Source: Flexibacter flexilis DSM 6793
Lineage (GTDB): Bacteria > Bacteroidota > Bacteroidia > Cytophagales > Flexibacteraceae
NCBI RefSeq assembly: GCF_900112255.1
Contig: NZ_FOLE01000012.1
Location: 1-64,000, forward strand
DNA: 64,000 nt
Reading direction: 5' to 3'
Shown one piece after another: positions 46,755 through 56,263 of this stretch. The position numbers and the translations under genes are program-made. The stretch's first letter is position 1, and each line of letters begins with the position of its first letter. The notes beneath the pieces are model-generated. The model was given only the letters and a program-made list of their open reading frames with translations, was not told the origin of the DNA and searched no databases.

Positions 46755-47900
46755 ATGTACCACGAACCCAACAATCAGACAGCCAAACATTACCAACTAG
46801 CCTTAGGATTTATTGCGGGAATCGGCGATATGCTTACGCGTCAACTCATCAGCTATTGCGGGTCGGCACAAGGCGTTTTTAGGCAAAATAAAGGCCAACT
46901 CATGCGTATTCCGAACATTGGAGAAGTGTTGGCCGATAGCATCATTAGCAGCCGCGATGGGGCTTTGAAGGCCGCCGAAACAGAGATTCGCAAAGCAGAA
47001 AACACTGGTTCGCAAATACTTTTTTATACGGATGACAATTATCCTGAACGACTAAAAAGCATTGCCAACGCCCCAACGGTTTTGTATTTGGCAGGCAATG
47101 TGGATTTGAATAATCCGAAGATTTTGGGAATCGTGGGGACGCGCCGAGCCAGCGACTATGGCCGCCGAATAACGGAAGAAATTTTGCAGGAATTAAGACC
47201 CCATAATTGCCTAATTGTAAGTGGATTAGCCTACGGAATTGATATAGCAGCCCATCGAGCCGCCTTGCGCGAAGGCTTGCCAACGGTGGGCGTAATGGCC
47301 AGCGGTTTGGATATTATTTATCCAGCAGAACACCAAGTAACAGCGGCCACCATGCGCGAAACAAATGGTGGTTTGCTCACCGAAAATAGATTTGGTTGTA
47401 CACCAGATGCACCGCGTTTTCCCGCCCGCAATCGTATTATTGCAGGTATGGTAGATGCCGTATTGGTGGTGGAAGCAGCCGCTTCGGGAGGCGCGTTGAT
47501 TACTGCCGAAATTGCTAATAGCTACAACAAAGATGTTTTTGCAGTGCCTGGTAACGTGCATCAAAAATCATCGGAAGGTTGCAACAATTTGATTTTCAAC
47601 AATAAAGCCAATTTGGTTACCAGTGCACAACACATCGAGTATTTGCTCAATTGGGCGGCAACCGATACGCCCACAACCCGAAACAAACAAAAAGCAAAGC
47701 CCAATTTTGAAGCACATAGCCCCGAAGAAACCGCCGTTTTACTCAAACTATACGAACAGCCCGAAATTCACATAGACGAATTGAGCTGGCAAACACAAAT
47801 TCAGATTAGCCAATTGGCCTCTATCCTACTCCAGCTGGAATTGCAAGGGCTTGTAAAAGCATTGGCGGGAAAAAAATTTGCGCTTACAATACTGACATAA
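46755..47900 (+). CDS. dprA: DNA-protecting protein DprA
   Basis: 381 aa. DprA loads RecA on incoming single-stranded DNA during natural transformation. A helix-hairpin-helix-like N-terminus (about 15-75) is followed by the Rossmann-fold DprA domain: GIVGTRRASDYGRR, IVSGLAYGIDIAAHRAAL, TENRFGCTPDAPRFPARNRI and AAASGGALITAEIA. A winged-helix DprA C-terminal domain covers about 315-381. It stands alone on the plus strand, with no other competence genes in the window. Confidence 0.96.
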   Translation: MYHEPNNQTAKHYQLALGFIAGIGDMLTRQLISYCGSAQGVFRQNKGQLMRIPNIGEVLADSIISSRDGALKAAETEIRKAENTGSQILFYTDDNYPERLKSIANAPTVLYLAGNVDLNNPKILGIVGTRRASDYGRRITEEILQELRPHNCLIVSGLAYGIDIAAHRAALREGLPTVGVMASGLDIIYPAEHQVTAATMRETNGGLLTENRFGCTPDAPRFPARNRIIAGMVDAVLVVEAAASGGALITAEIANSYNKDVFAVPGNVHQKSSEGCNNLIFNNKANLVTSAQHIEYLLNWAATDTPTTRNKQKAKPNFEAHSPEETAVLLKLYEQPEIHIDELSWQTQIQISQLASILLQLELQGLVKALAGKKFALTILT

Positions 47901-47992
47901 ATATTTGACTACAAATATTTTACAGGATTTAATAAATATTTTCTTTAAAAAAAGAACCCACAAATGGTTACTTTAAAAATAGATTCTGTATC

Positions 47993-48000
47993 TATATTTG
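47993..48000 (+). promoter_or_regulatory. -7 promoter box of the PrsW-like gene
   Basis: TATATTTG matches TAnnTTTG and lies 37 bp before the ATG at 48038. Only a weak TTTA is found 17 nt upstream as -33. Confidence 0.45.
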
Positions 48001-48037
48001 AAAATAAAAACAATTTTTAATTGAAATATTTACATAA

Positions 48038-48727
48038 ATGCCAACCTATACTCAAATTTTCAATATTCTGATTGCACCTGTTTTAAGTGTTATAGCCTAT
48101 TGGTTTTACAAAAAACGCTTAGATGTTATTTCTGCTAGTTGGTTAAGCAAAAGTTTTGCCAGTGGCGTACTCGCAATTGTTCCTATACTGGTTTTAAACC
48201 TCATAATAAAAGATTTAGAAATTTCTCCGATTGGGGACATATCAAACAGATTCACCTATTCTATCCTTATTAGTTTTTTAAAAGAATGGAGTAAATATTT
48301 AGTAGTTGTCTGGTTTGCGTTAAGTAGTCCAACATTTGATGAACCTTATAAGGGTGTAGCTTATACGTTAATGGCAGCCATGGGGTTTGCTTGTACCGAA
48401 AATATAATAGATACATTTTTTTATGAAAACATACAATTAATGCCTATTGCACTCTCCTCTGTTCTCTATGCCCTTTCGGCAGTAATGGTGGGCTATGGTT
48501 TAGGTAGAAGTAAAGATTACGGAGCGTCTGTCCTGTCCAATATTTCAGGGCTTGTACTCGCAATCACATTTCATGGCGCATGTTTGTTCGCAATTATCGG
48601 ACATTTGGATAAATTACTGGTTACAAACTTGTTAGCAGCGATATTAATTGTTAGCTTAGAATTAGTTAGAGCTACAAAAATACGCGAGAAGGCCTTGGCT
48701 TTCGAGGCTTATGCCAAAAGCGTATAA
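48038..48727 (+). CDS. PrsW-family-like membrane protein
   Basis: 229 aa with seven or eight membrane helices. PrsW proteases cleave anti-sigma factors. Two signature motifs are recognisable: GFACTEN (Glu121) and FHGACL (His189). The first motif, normally EExxK, reads KEWSK (82-86), so one of the two acidic residues is replaced by Lys. Activity is therefore uncertain; the assignment rests on motif order and topology. It is a single gene with a promoter and a terminator of its own. Confidence 0.7.
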   Translation: MPTYTQIFNILIAPVLSVIAYWFYKKRLDVISASWLSKSFASGVLAIVPILVLNLIIKDLEISPIGDISNRFTYSILISFLKEWSKYLVVVWFALSSPTFDEPYKGVAYTLMAAMGFACTENIIDTFFYENIQLMPIALSSVLYALSAVMVGYGLGRSKDYGASVLSNISGLVLAITFHGACLFAIIGHLDKLLVTNLLAAILIVSLELVRATKIREKALAFEAYAKSV

Positions 48728-48766
48728 AAGTCAAAATACAATAGATTAAGGTTAGGTTAGAGTAAT

Positions 48767-48801
48767 AAAAAAGTCCTTGGCAATGCGAAGGACTTTTTTT
48801 G
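48767..48801. terminator. Bidirectional terminator
   Basis: Perfect 12-bp stem aaaaaagtcctt / aaggactttttt between convergent genes. Confidence 0.93.
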
Positions 48802-48819
48802 TATGGTTTTCAGGATCAA

Positions 48820-49467
48820 TTATAAGTACAAAACTTGGTCGCAGTTCATGCCATAAGCATCTGAAAGCGAAGCCATTACCCAGCCGGCTTTTCTTTTACT
48901 GCATTCCTGCTCAATGAGTTGGGCAGCGGCTTGTATATTTTTTTCGTCCAAATGGCTAAAGGGTTCGTCAAGCAAAAGCCACTGAAAAGGTTGTGCCAAA
49001 GCTCGAATAATGGCGATACGTTGGCGTTCGCCGTAAGAAAATGTATTGGCTTTTTTCTCTAACAGATGCGTAACGCTCAGCGCGTCGGTCATGGCCGTAA
49101 TATGCTGAATATCTGGAGTTTTTGAATACAAATTTGCTTTGACCAAAATATTTTCGAGGGCTGTCAGGTGCGGAAAAAGTCGCAAATCCTGAAACACAAT
49201 GGAGACTTTTTCTTGTCGATAATCAGCCCACCACCCAAGCGTTTGTTTTTTCAGGTGATGGCCGCCGTAAGTAGCAGTCCCTTCGTAGTCGTGGCGCAGA
49301 CCATAGACAATACCAACGAAAGTGCTTTTGCCTTTACCGCTCGCCGCAGACACCAAATAGCATTTTCCTTGCTCCAAAACGAGATTTGTTTGCCATATCT
49401 GCGACGATAAACGAGTAACCCCGACAAGTGGTGCCGGGGTTACGTTATCAAAAATAATTTGTTCCAT
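48820..49467 (-). CDS. ABC transporter ATP-binding protein
   Basis: 215 aa, one nucleotide-binding domain. Walker A is SAASGKGKST, signature FSYGERQRIA (degenerate LSGGQ) and Walker B WLLLDEPFSHLD. The length and sequence fit LolD/MacB/FtsE-type ATPases. No permease gene adjoins. It starts 5 bp after the DUF4836 lipoprotein stop, so they are co-transcribed. Confidence 0.88.
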   Translation of the reverse strand: MEQIIFDNVTPAPLVGVTRLSSQIWQTNLVLEQGKCYLVSAASGKGKSTFVGIVYGLRHDYEGTATYGGHHLKKQTLGWWADYRQEKVSIVFQDLRLFPHLTALENILVKANLYSKTPDIQHITAMTDALSVTHLLEKKANTFSYGERQRIAIIRALAQPFQWLLLDEPFSHLDEKNIQAAAQLIEQECSKRKAGWVMASLSDAYGMNCDQVLYL

Positions 49468-49472
49468 AAAAA

Positions 49473-51074
49473 CTACTGCACGGGTTCTTCTTCGAGCGGA
49501 ACGGCAACAGAGGCCGTATCAGCTTCTATAATTTCTTGTTCTTCCATTTGCCATTGTTTGCGTTGCGCCTCATCAAGTTTTTTAACTTCTTGGCCATATT
49601 CCGCAAGAGCCTTCCAGCTACTTTCATTTTCGGGTTTGGTATGCAAAGAAAATACCGCTTCTGATTGTTTTTCAGATTTTTGTATTGCCGTTGCCTCAAA
49701 CGATTTGACGTACTTGTTAGCCAAACGAGAATAATCTGTGGCAAACTGACTCATTTGTTGAGTAAACACATCAAAATCCAACAAGAAATACATGGCATTT
49801 TCACCTACCTCAGCCTTGAATTTAGGAGCTTTGTTGCCAACTATCAAATCACGCATTTTGGCTGAGCTAGCAAACATCAATTTTTTGTCTCTTGGAATAA
49901 GTGAATAAATCGCTGGCACAACTCCTCCACCCACAAAATAGTCGTTTTCTTTTTTGATAAATGACTGCGAAGAAAGAATACCCAAGACTTTGTTACAGGT
50001 TTCGTTGTTGCTAATCCCAAGATTTACAAACACTTGAGGTGTTCCATTCATTTCAGCAGCAGCCTCTGTTGCCGCAACAATCACGTCACCCGAAAGCATT
50101 CCGAAAAAATCGTCAGGGCTTACACCAGCCATTGTGAGGCCACCTTCTACCTGCATGCTTACGCCTACTTTTTGCATGAGTTTACGCAAAAGAGGCACAT
50201 CAAGTTTGAGAGCCACCACACCCATTGGCTTGTCGCTTGGCACATCAGCAAGCAAATCTTTATTGATTGGTTGGCTTAATAATTTGCCATATTCTTTATC
50301 TGCTTCATTTTCAGAATAAAAATCAGACTTAAGAACAGCTTTACCTTTTTCAAAGTCTAAAGTAGCTGTCATAAAACGGCCTGTCAAAGCTTTATTCGTT
50401 TGGTCGGCTGCTGGATTGTTGGCTGTAGCCTCACTTGGCATCGCATCTTTAAGCGAAACCCAAAACGACAAAGCGCCACCATGCTCAAGCAAGCCCTTAA
50501 AATAAGTGTTAGACTCAGCCAAACTATTTTCTTCTGCTAACGTAAATAGTGTATTTGCGTGCGTTTTGAGTTGTGCCTCACCATAGTTTTTGAGTGTGGC
50601 TACAATCGCCAATTTATCGTCAAACATCACAACAAAATCATTATTTCCTGCCACTCTAAATCCATTTTCTTCTTTCACAACCAATGGGTGTTCCTTGTCG
50701 AAAGTTTCCAAAAATGCCTTGAATTTGGCTGCATCCGAAAGGGGCAAAAGCGCACTTACGGGAGCTTTGTCGAGCGCGCCAGTAGAAAATACATAACTGG
50801 TACTCAAAAAATCGATGCCCGCTTCCTGCAATTTTTTGCCTGTTTCGTCGCTGGTAGTATCTGTATTTTTACCAAAAATATCATCAAAAGAAATAATATC
50901 CCATGCTAATTTTTTGGTATCAATAGCCACCACCGCCGAAGCTTGCTTAGGAATGTGTTTAGCGTGCTGAGGCGTTTTGTTACAAGATGTGGCCACCCAT
51001 AACATCAAAACAGCCATTAAAAATGTTTTATAATTGGCAAAACCTTTTGCCTTACCTGTAAAAACTGAATACAT
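49473..51074 (-). CDS. DUF4836 family lipoprotein
   Basis: 533 aa. The N-terminus ends in a lipobox, VATSCNK (Cys31), after a hydrophobic stretch, so it is a membrane lipoprotein. The rest matches the DUF4836 pattern (KHIPKQASAVVAIDTKKLAWD), a family of Bacteroidota surface or periplasmic proteins without known function. The C-terminus is acidic (PLEEEPVQ). It precedes the ABC ATPase in a two-gene unit. Confidence 0.85.
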   Translation of the reverse strand: MYSVFTGKAKGFANYKTFLMAVLMLWVATSCNKTPQHAKHIPKQASAVVAIDTKKLAWDIISFDDIFGKNTDTTSDETGKKLQEAGIDFLSTSYVFSTGALDKAPVSALLPLSDAAKFKAFLETFDKEHPLVVKEENGFRVAGNNDFVVMFDDKLAIVATLKNYGEAQLKTHANTLFTLAEENSLAESNTYFKGLLEHGGALSFWVSLKDAMPSEATANNPAADQTNKALTGRFMTATLDFEKGKAVLKSDFYSENEADKEYGKLLSQPINKDLLADVPSDKPMGVVALKLDVPLLRKLMQKVGVSMQVEGGLTMAGVSPDDFFGMLSGDVIVAATEAAAEMNGTPQVFVNLGISNNETCNKVLGILSSQSFIKKENDYFVGGGVVPAIYSLIPRDKKLMFASSAKMRDLIVGNKAPKFKAEVGENAMYFLLDFDVFTQQMSQFATDYSRLANKYVKSFEATAIQKSEKQSEAVFSLHTKPENESSWKALAEYGQEVKKLDEAQRKQWQMEEQEIIEADTASVAVPLEEEPVQ

Positions 51075-51341
51075 AAGTGAGCTTAAATGTCTATATAATT
51101 GCGGTTAAAGCTATGTAAATAGTCTCAAAAATACAATCAAAATATTACATTACAACAAAATATTATTTTCGATATAAACTTAAAGCTTCAAAACAACGCA
51201 TTAGAGTTTTCTTTTAAATAATCCTGAAAAAGAGCTTTATTATGATTAAATTAGGGGTTTACTAAGTCCTGTTTTTTGCTAAAAATTACGCAGCTTTGCC
51301 GAAATTTTTCTTAATACGTGGGTTCTTTCCCAAACAAAACA

Positions 51342-53924
51342 ATGAGCAAACGCCTTATTTTTTTTACACTAATTATACTTTGGAGCAATAGCATTGAGGC
51401 AAGCAAGCCCAAACGCGCACTCAAGCAACTTTCTAAAAGTCAATTTGAGAAAGCCTACCAACTTTTATACAAATCATTACGCAAAAATCAGCAGCCGACC
51501 GCAGCCCATACAGTGTTGGCTTGGGCTTTCATCATGCCCGACAACCCTAACTACCATTTGGATTCGGCGCTTTGGCACATCACGGCTGCCCAAAGTGGGT
51601 ATAAACTTCTCACAGAAAAGCATTTACGCACACTCAAACGCTTAGACATCAACGACAGCACACTCTCGCGCACCAAAGCCAAAATAGACAGCTTAGGGTT
51701 TGAAGTGGCGCAAAAAGCCAATACCGAAGCCAGCTACCAAACGTTTTTGGATAAATTCCCGACCGCGCAGCAACGCCCTTTGGCCACCGAAAAAAGAAAC
51801 GCCATCGCTTTTGCTATTGCCCAAAAACAAAACACTTACGAGAGTTACAAACATTTTTTGGACAAATACCCCGACGCACGCCAAGCCAAAAATGCGAAAG
51901 AAATCTATGATATTTTATTGTACGAAACCAAAACCAAATCAGGACAACTTTCTGATTTAGAGAATTTTGTACGCACTTATCCGCAAAATCCGTATCGCGA
52001 ACGCGCCGAACAAAACATTTACTACATCTATACGGCTACGCATACGCCCGACGCTTACGCGCATTTTGCCCGACAATATCCGCGCAGCCAATACGCGCAC
52101 AAGGCTTTGCAGTGGCAAGCCGCTTTGCTGGAAGACGAACCCGATTGGCTTTTTCCGTTCATTGAAAACAATAAATTTGGATTTATCAATGAAGAAGGCC
52201 GCATAACACTCAACGCCCAATTTGATTCGATTCCCGAACCTTATTTGTGCGAAGGCATAGAAAGCAATATCGTAAGTATTTTTCGGGGGCGTGTGGCTGC
52301 CGCTGTGGGTCTGGACAACCGTCTGGCCTGTCCGTTGCGCTTCGAGTTGGCCGAGCCGCTGGCCACTGGCCTTGTGCGCGTACAGGAAAAAGGCAAATTT
52401 GGCGTTTGGCAAAAATCTAACCATGAGCTAATTAGCCCTATTTTTGATAAAATAGATACGCTAAACTCGCGCCTGATTTTGGTAACTGTCGGCAAACAAA
52501 AAGGACTTTATTCGATGCAAGGGCATCAACTTTTGCCGCCACAGTATGAGCACATTCGTTGGGAAGGCGGCTTGATTATTCTTGAAAAAAATCAGAAAAC
52601 GGACTTTATTACTGAAAATCAACTCTTTGCCACGCTTCAAAAAAAGCCGCTGGCCTTGTCTTTTGAGCTGGACGATTTGGGCGAATCGCACCCCAATTTC
52701 TTGATTGCGCAAGCCAATACGCGCTTTGGTTTACTCCAATCCAATGGCATTTGGGAAATAAAACCGCTCAATCTGGACATTACCGAAACACCTGAAGGCT
52801 GGATTGTGCGCAACGATAGCGGTTTTTATGCCCTCAACACGAAGGCGCAACGTGTTACGGGGACTTATACGCAAATTAGGCGCAATTCATTTTATTTTTT
52901 GGTGAAAAACGCGGCGGCAAAATGGGCTGTGCTGCAAACAAATGGGCAATGTTATAGCGATTTTGACTTCGACACCATCGCCTTTTTAAGTCCGAAAATT
53001 TTGTGGGGCAAACGCGGCGATAAAACGTCTGTTTCGTTCGGAAATGGTCAATGGCAAGATTTTGGGGCGTATAATCGGCTGGAAATCCTGACCGATGCAG
53101 CCACCAACAAAAATCCCGTTTATCTGCTGGCCGCTTGGGACAACAAACAAAAACTAACGCTTTGGAACAAGCAAGGCCGCATCATTAGCAAGAGCAAATT
53201 CAGCAAAATAAGTTTGCTCAACAAAACATATATCGCACTATCAAACAGCGACTTATGGAGCATTTTGGACACCAACGGAAAAGAAATTGACAGCCGACAA
53301 TACCAAGGACTGAGCAGCAACGCAGACGGCAGCCTTAACACGCTGCAAGCTGGCCGATTCGGGCTACTGATTCCTGCCCAAAACAAAAACATTGCGCCAC
53401 AATACGAGGCAAGTCTTGTTCCTTACACGCCTAAAGGACTGTATTACATGGCCGTTCGCAAGCAAAAATACGGGTTGGTCAATGCTCAAAATAAGGTTAT
53501 CGCACCATTTAATTTTGATGAAATTTTATTTTGGAAGAAAAACATTGCGCTGGTGCGTCGCGGGTCAAAATGGGCATTTTGGGATTTGGGAATCAGCAAA
53601 AAACTTTCTTTTGGCGAATTTGACGGCCTCGTTACACTGTGGCAAGAAGCTGATAATCTGCTCATTAAACTCCGAAGAGGCGAAAGCGAATTGCTTTGGA
53701 GCAACCAACGCGAACTACCGTTTCCGTTTGTGGAAAGTTACATTCACACCATCGAAAGCCCCGACGACGCGCACACGATTTTCATTGCGGTAGCTCCCCA
53801 AGCCAACGAAACACGCTACAAACTCACTTATTTTACGGACGAAGGGCGCGTGTTGCGCGAGCAAATCGTCTCGGAAGCCGAATACGACCGCATCGTTTGC
53901 GAAGGTTTCAGCGTAAAGGAATAA
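51342..53924 (+). CDS. Secreted TPR and WG-repeat protein
   Basis: 860 aa from the ATG at 51342; the in-frame ATG at 51318 is less likely because MSKRLIFFTLIILWSNSIEA is a complete signal peptide. Residues about 25-260 are helical TPR-like repeats, with recurring FLDKFPTA / FLDKYPDA and YPRSQYA segments as in BamD/CpoB-type proteins. From about 270 onward are WG repeats (KFGFINEEGRI, KFGVWQKSN, KYGLVNAQNKVIAPF), which form a beta-propeller-like or solenoid array. Function unknown; an envelope scaffold is a reasonable guess. Confidence 0.85.
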   Translation: MSKRLIFFTLIILWSNSIEASKPKRALKQLSKSQFEKAYQLLYKSLRKNQQPTAAHTVLAWAFIMPDNPNYHLDSALWHITAAQSGYKLLTEKHLRTLKRLDINDSTLSRTKAKIDSLGFEVAQKANTEASYQTFLDKFPTAQQRPLATEKRNAIAFAIAQKQNTYESYKHFLDKYPDARQAKNAKEIYDILLYETKTKSGQLSDLENFVRTYPQNPYRERAEQNIYYIYTATHTPDAYAHFARQYPRSQYAHKALQWQAALLEDEPDWLFPFIENNKFGFINEEGRITLNAQFDSIPEPYLCEGIESNIVSIFRGRVAAAVGLDNRLACPLRFELAEPLATGLVRVQEKGKFGVWQKSNHELISPIFDKIDTLNSRLILVTVGKQKGLYSMQGHQLLPPQYEHIRWEGGLIILEKNQKTDFITENQLFATLQKKPLALSFELDDLGESHPNFLIAQANTRFGLLQSNGIWEIKPLNLDITETPEGWIVRNDSGFYALNTKAQRVTGTYTQIRRNSFYFLVKNAAAKWAVLQTNGQCYSDFDFDTIAFLSPKILWGKRGDKTSVSFGNGQWQDFGAYNRLEILTDAATNKNPVYLLAAWDNKQKLTLWNKQGRIISKSKFSKISLLNKTYIALSNSDLWSILDTNGKEIDSRQYQGLSSNADGSLNTLQAGRFGLLIPAQNKNIAPQYEASLVPYTPKGLYYMAVRKQKYGLVNAQNKVIAPFNFDEILFWKKNIALVRRGSKWAFWDLGISKKLSFGEFDGLVTLWQEADNLLIKLRRGESELLWSNQRELPFPFVESYIHTIESPDDAHTIFIAVAPQANETRYKLTYFTDEGRVLREQIVSEAEYDRIVCEGFSVKE

Positions 53925-53930
53925 TACAAA

Positions 53931-53959
53931 CGCCCCTGACACCATCGGCATCAGAGGCG
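53931..53959. terminator. Hairpin between convergent genes
   Basis: Stem cgcccctga / tcagaggcg, one mismatch, without a T-run. It lies between the TPR/WG gene and the glutathione peroxidase gene; termination is unproven. Confidence 0.4.
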
Positions 53960-53981
53960 CATACAAACAGGTAAAATACAA

Positions 53982-54554
53982 TTATTCACTAATTGCCTTA
54001 ATCAGTTCGGGACTCATCGGCGCAACACCCGAAGCATATACTTTCACGAGCTGGCCTTTTTCGTTCACCAAATATTTATGGAAGTTCCATTTGGGAGCTT
54101 CGTCGTTCCAGCCGTTTTGGGATTTTTGCGAAAGCCACTGATACAGTGGATGTTGGTCGTCGCCTTTTACGCTAATTTTCTCAAACATTTGGAACGAAAC
54201 ACCGTAATTTTTCTTACAAAAACTCGCAATTTCGGTATTAGAACCTGGTTCTTGGCCACCAAAATTGTTGGCAGGAAAACCCAATATTGTTACTTTATCG
54301 CCGTATTTGGTGTGCAACTCCTGCAACTCTTTGTATTGGGGCGTGTAGCCACACTCGGAAGCCACGTTTACCAACAACACTTTTTTGCCTTTAAATTTCG
54401 CAAACTCAATCGGTTGCCCGTCCAAGCCATTGAGTTTGAAATCGTAAAAAGATTTGGCGGAAGCTTCTGCCGCGCCTTCTGGACGTGAAGTCGTTTTGTT
54501 CATACCCAAACAAGTAGATAAAAGTAATAGTGCTAAGAATGCTAATGTTTTCAT
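53982..54554 (-). CDS. Glutathione peroxidase-family lipoprotein
   Basis: 190 aa from the ATG at 54554; the open frame to 54629 is rejected because MKTLAFLALLLLSTC is a lipoprotein signal with lipobox LSTC (Cys15). The peroxidase tetrad is present: catalytic Cys68 (ASECGYTPQY), Gln (NFGGQEPGS), Trp and Asn (PKWNFHKYLV). Cys instead of Sec and the loop lengths suggest a thioredoxin-dependent peroxidase. It protects the envelope against lipid or hydrogen peroxide. Confidence 0.92.
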   Translation of the reverse strand: MKTLAFLALLLLSTCLGMNKTTSRPEGAAEASAKSFYDFKLNGLDGQPIEFAKFKGKKVLLVNVASECGYTPQYKELQELHTKYGDKVTILGFPANNFGGQEPGSNTEIASFCKKNYGVSFQMFEKISVKGDDQHPLYQWLSQKSQNGWNDEAPKWNFHKYLVNEKGQLVKVYASGVAPMSPELIKAISE

Positions 54555-54672
54555 ATAATTGGTGTTTGGGTTGTATAACCAAATCTGACATTTTTTTGTT
54601 TCATAATAACGCGTATTTTTCAATTTCACTAAAAAATAATACTATTTATTTCTTGTTTAAAATCAATTTATC

Positions 54673-54680
54673 TATCTTTG
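54673..54680 (+). promoter_or_regulatory. -7 promoter box of the hydroxybutyrate dehydrogenase gene
   Basis: TATCTTTG matches TAnnTTTG; a TTG lies 17 nt upstream (54653-54655). The ATG is at 54734. Confidence 0.5.
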
Positions 54681-54733
54681 AAAAAGTCTCATTCTTTTGT
54701 TTAATAATATTTAATCCATAAAAAACAACAATT

Positions 54734-55504
54734 ATGGCAAAGACAGTTTTGATTACGGGTAGCACAAGTGGCATTGGTTTGGGCATCGCCAAAGAATTTG
54801 CAAAAGCTGGTTACAACGTGGCTTTCAATGGTTTGGAAGCCAATGGCGCAGAAATTGCGGCAGCAATTGGCCAAGAATTTGGCGTAAAAACAACTTTTTC
54901 GGCAGCCAATATGCTCAACCCCGACCAAATCGCGCAAATGATAGCCGACGCGGAAGCTGCTTTTGGTGGTGTAGATGTGTTGGTGAATAACGCTGGTATT
55001 CAGTTTGTTTCGCCGATTGAAGATTTCCCGACAGCCAAATGGGACGCTATTATCGGCATTAATTTAAGTTCTGCATTTCATACCTCCAAAGCCGTTTGGA
55101 AAGGCATGAAAGAACGCAAATTTGGGCGCATTATCAACATTACGTCGGCGCACGGTTTGCGTGCTTCAGAGTTTAAGTCGGCGTATGTGGCCGCCAAACA
55201 TGGCGTAACAGGCCTTACGAAAGTGTTGGGGCTGGAAGGCGCGCCTTATAACATTACTTGCAATGCCATTTGCCCTGGCTACGTGCGCACGCCGTTGGTG
55301 GAAGGCCAAATCAAAGACCAAGCCACCGCACACGGTATGTCTGAGGCCGACGTAGTGGCCAAAGTCATGCTCAAAAAACAGGCTATCAAAGATTTTGTAA
55401 CGGTGGAATCGTTGGGCGCGTTAGCCGTGTTTTTGGCTTCCGATGCCGCATCCATGATGACAGGCGCATCTCTTCCAGTAGATGGTGGCTGGACGGCTCA
55501 ATAG
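54734..55504 (+). CDS. bdhA: 3-hydroxybutyrate dehydrogenase (SDR)
   Basis: 256 aa, classical short-chain dehydrogenase. The NAD motif is TGSTSGIGLGIAKEF, followed by NNAGIQFVSPIEDF, the catalytic Ser in NITSAHG and YVAAKHG (Tyr and Lys). NAICPGYVRTPLVEGQI and the ending LPVDGGWTAQ are diagnostic for 3-hydroxybutyrate dehydrogenases. It interconverts 3-hydroxybutyrate and acetoacetate. It is a single gene on the plus strand. Confidence 0.92.
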   Translation: MAKTVLITGSTSGIGLGIAKEFAKAGYNVAFNGLEANGAEIAAAIGQEFGVKTTFSAANMLNPDQIAQMIADAEAAFGGVDVLVNNAGIQFVSPIEDFPTAKWDAIIGINLSSAFHTSKAVWKGMKERKFGRIINITSAHGLRASEFKSAYVAAKHGVTGLTKVLGLEGAPYNITCNAICPGYVRTPLVEGQIKDQATAHGMSEADVVAKVMLKKQAIKDFVTVESLGALAVFLASDAASMMTGASLPVDGGWTAQ

Positions 55505-55650
55505 TTTTGCATATAACACATATATCTGACAAACATAACCCCTCCGCTCCTCCGAGTTTATTTTTACAATAACTTATTGGAATGGAGGGACTTTTAAGTT
55601 AAAGTTATCGAGTAGAACGATAGACAAGTCATTCAATTGATATATCTCTT

Positions 55651-56247
55651 TTAAATATAATTGGCCAGTTCTACGGTAAACATCGTACCCGTATAATGTA
55701 GTTTATACAAACACAAATTGCGATGTTCGAACATATCTTGATAGCGCAAATCGTAGCCCAACAAATGACATAATAATATTCTGATGGCACGTCCGTGCAT
55801 ACAAATCAGGATGGTACGCTCTTCTGGTCTGGACAGAATCAGGTCTATCACAGGTTTTTGACGTGCCACGACTTGCTCTGGGCTTTCGCCTCCGCGCATG
55901 GTTACGTGTGTCTGACCTTCGCGCCACAGTTGCAACGTACTATAATATTCGTCATTTTCTTCGGGTGTCGCAGCACGGCCTTCTTTATTGCCCCAACTAA
56001 TCTCGTTCAGGCCTGCGTGTTGCTCCCAAGGTACGCCGTTGGCAATAAAGCCGCTCATGCTTTGGTGAGTGCGTTTGAGTGCCGAGGTATAAACCTTATC
56101 GAACTTTACGTCATAATGTTTCTCGAAAAAGGCTTCAGCTTGCGCCAAACCTGTTTCGTTGAGACTCGAATCTACGCCGCTGCCCTGTATGAGTTTGCGT
56201 TTGTTAAATTCAGTTTCTCCGTGTCGAGTTAAGTAGATGGTTTTCAT
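55651..56247 (-). CDS. Histidine phosphatase family protein
   Basis: 198 aa. The phospho-His motif LTRHGETEFNKRKLIQG (His9) and ICMHGRAIRILL (second His near 150) define the branch-1 family (phosphoglycerate mutase / CobC-like). The substrate is not determined by these motifs. It lies 16 bp after the secreted unknown at 56264 on the same strand and is probably co-transcribed. Confidence 0.92.
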   Translation of the reverse strand: MKTIYLTRHGETEFNKRKLIQGSGVDSSLNETGLAQAEAFFEKHYDVKFDKVYTSALKRTHQSMSGFIANGVPWEQHAGLNEISWGNKEGRAATPEENDEYYSTLQLWREGQTHVTMRGGESPEQVVARQKPVIDLILSRPEERTILICMHGRAIRILLCHLLGYDLRYQDMFEHRNLCLYKLHYTGTMFTVELANYI

Positions 56248-56263
56248 AGGTAAAAAGGTTTTA

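Noticed and set aside
55505-55650. GC-rich pairing around 55541-55595 as a terminator
   Set aside because: Only short, badly spaced complementary blocks with no T-run; not convincing.
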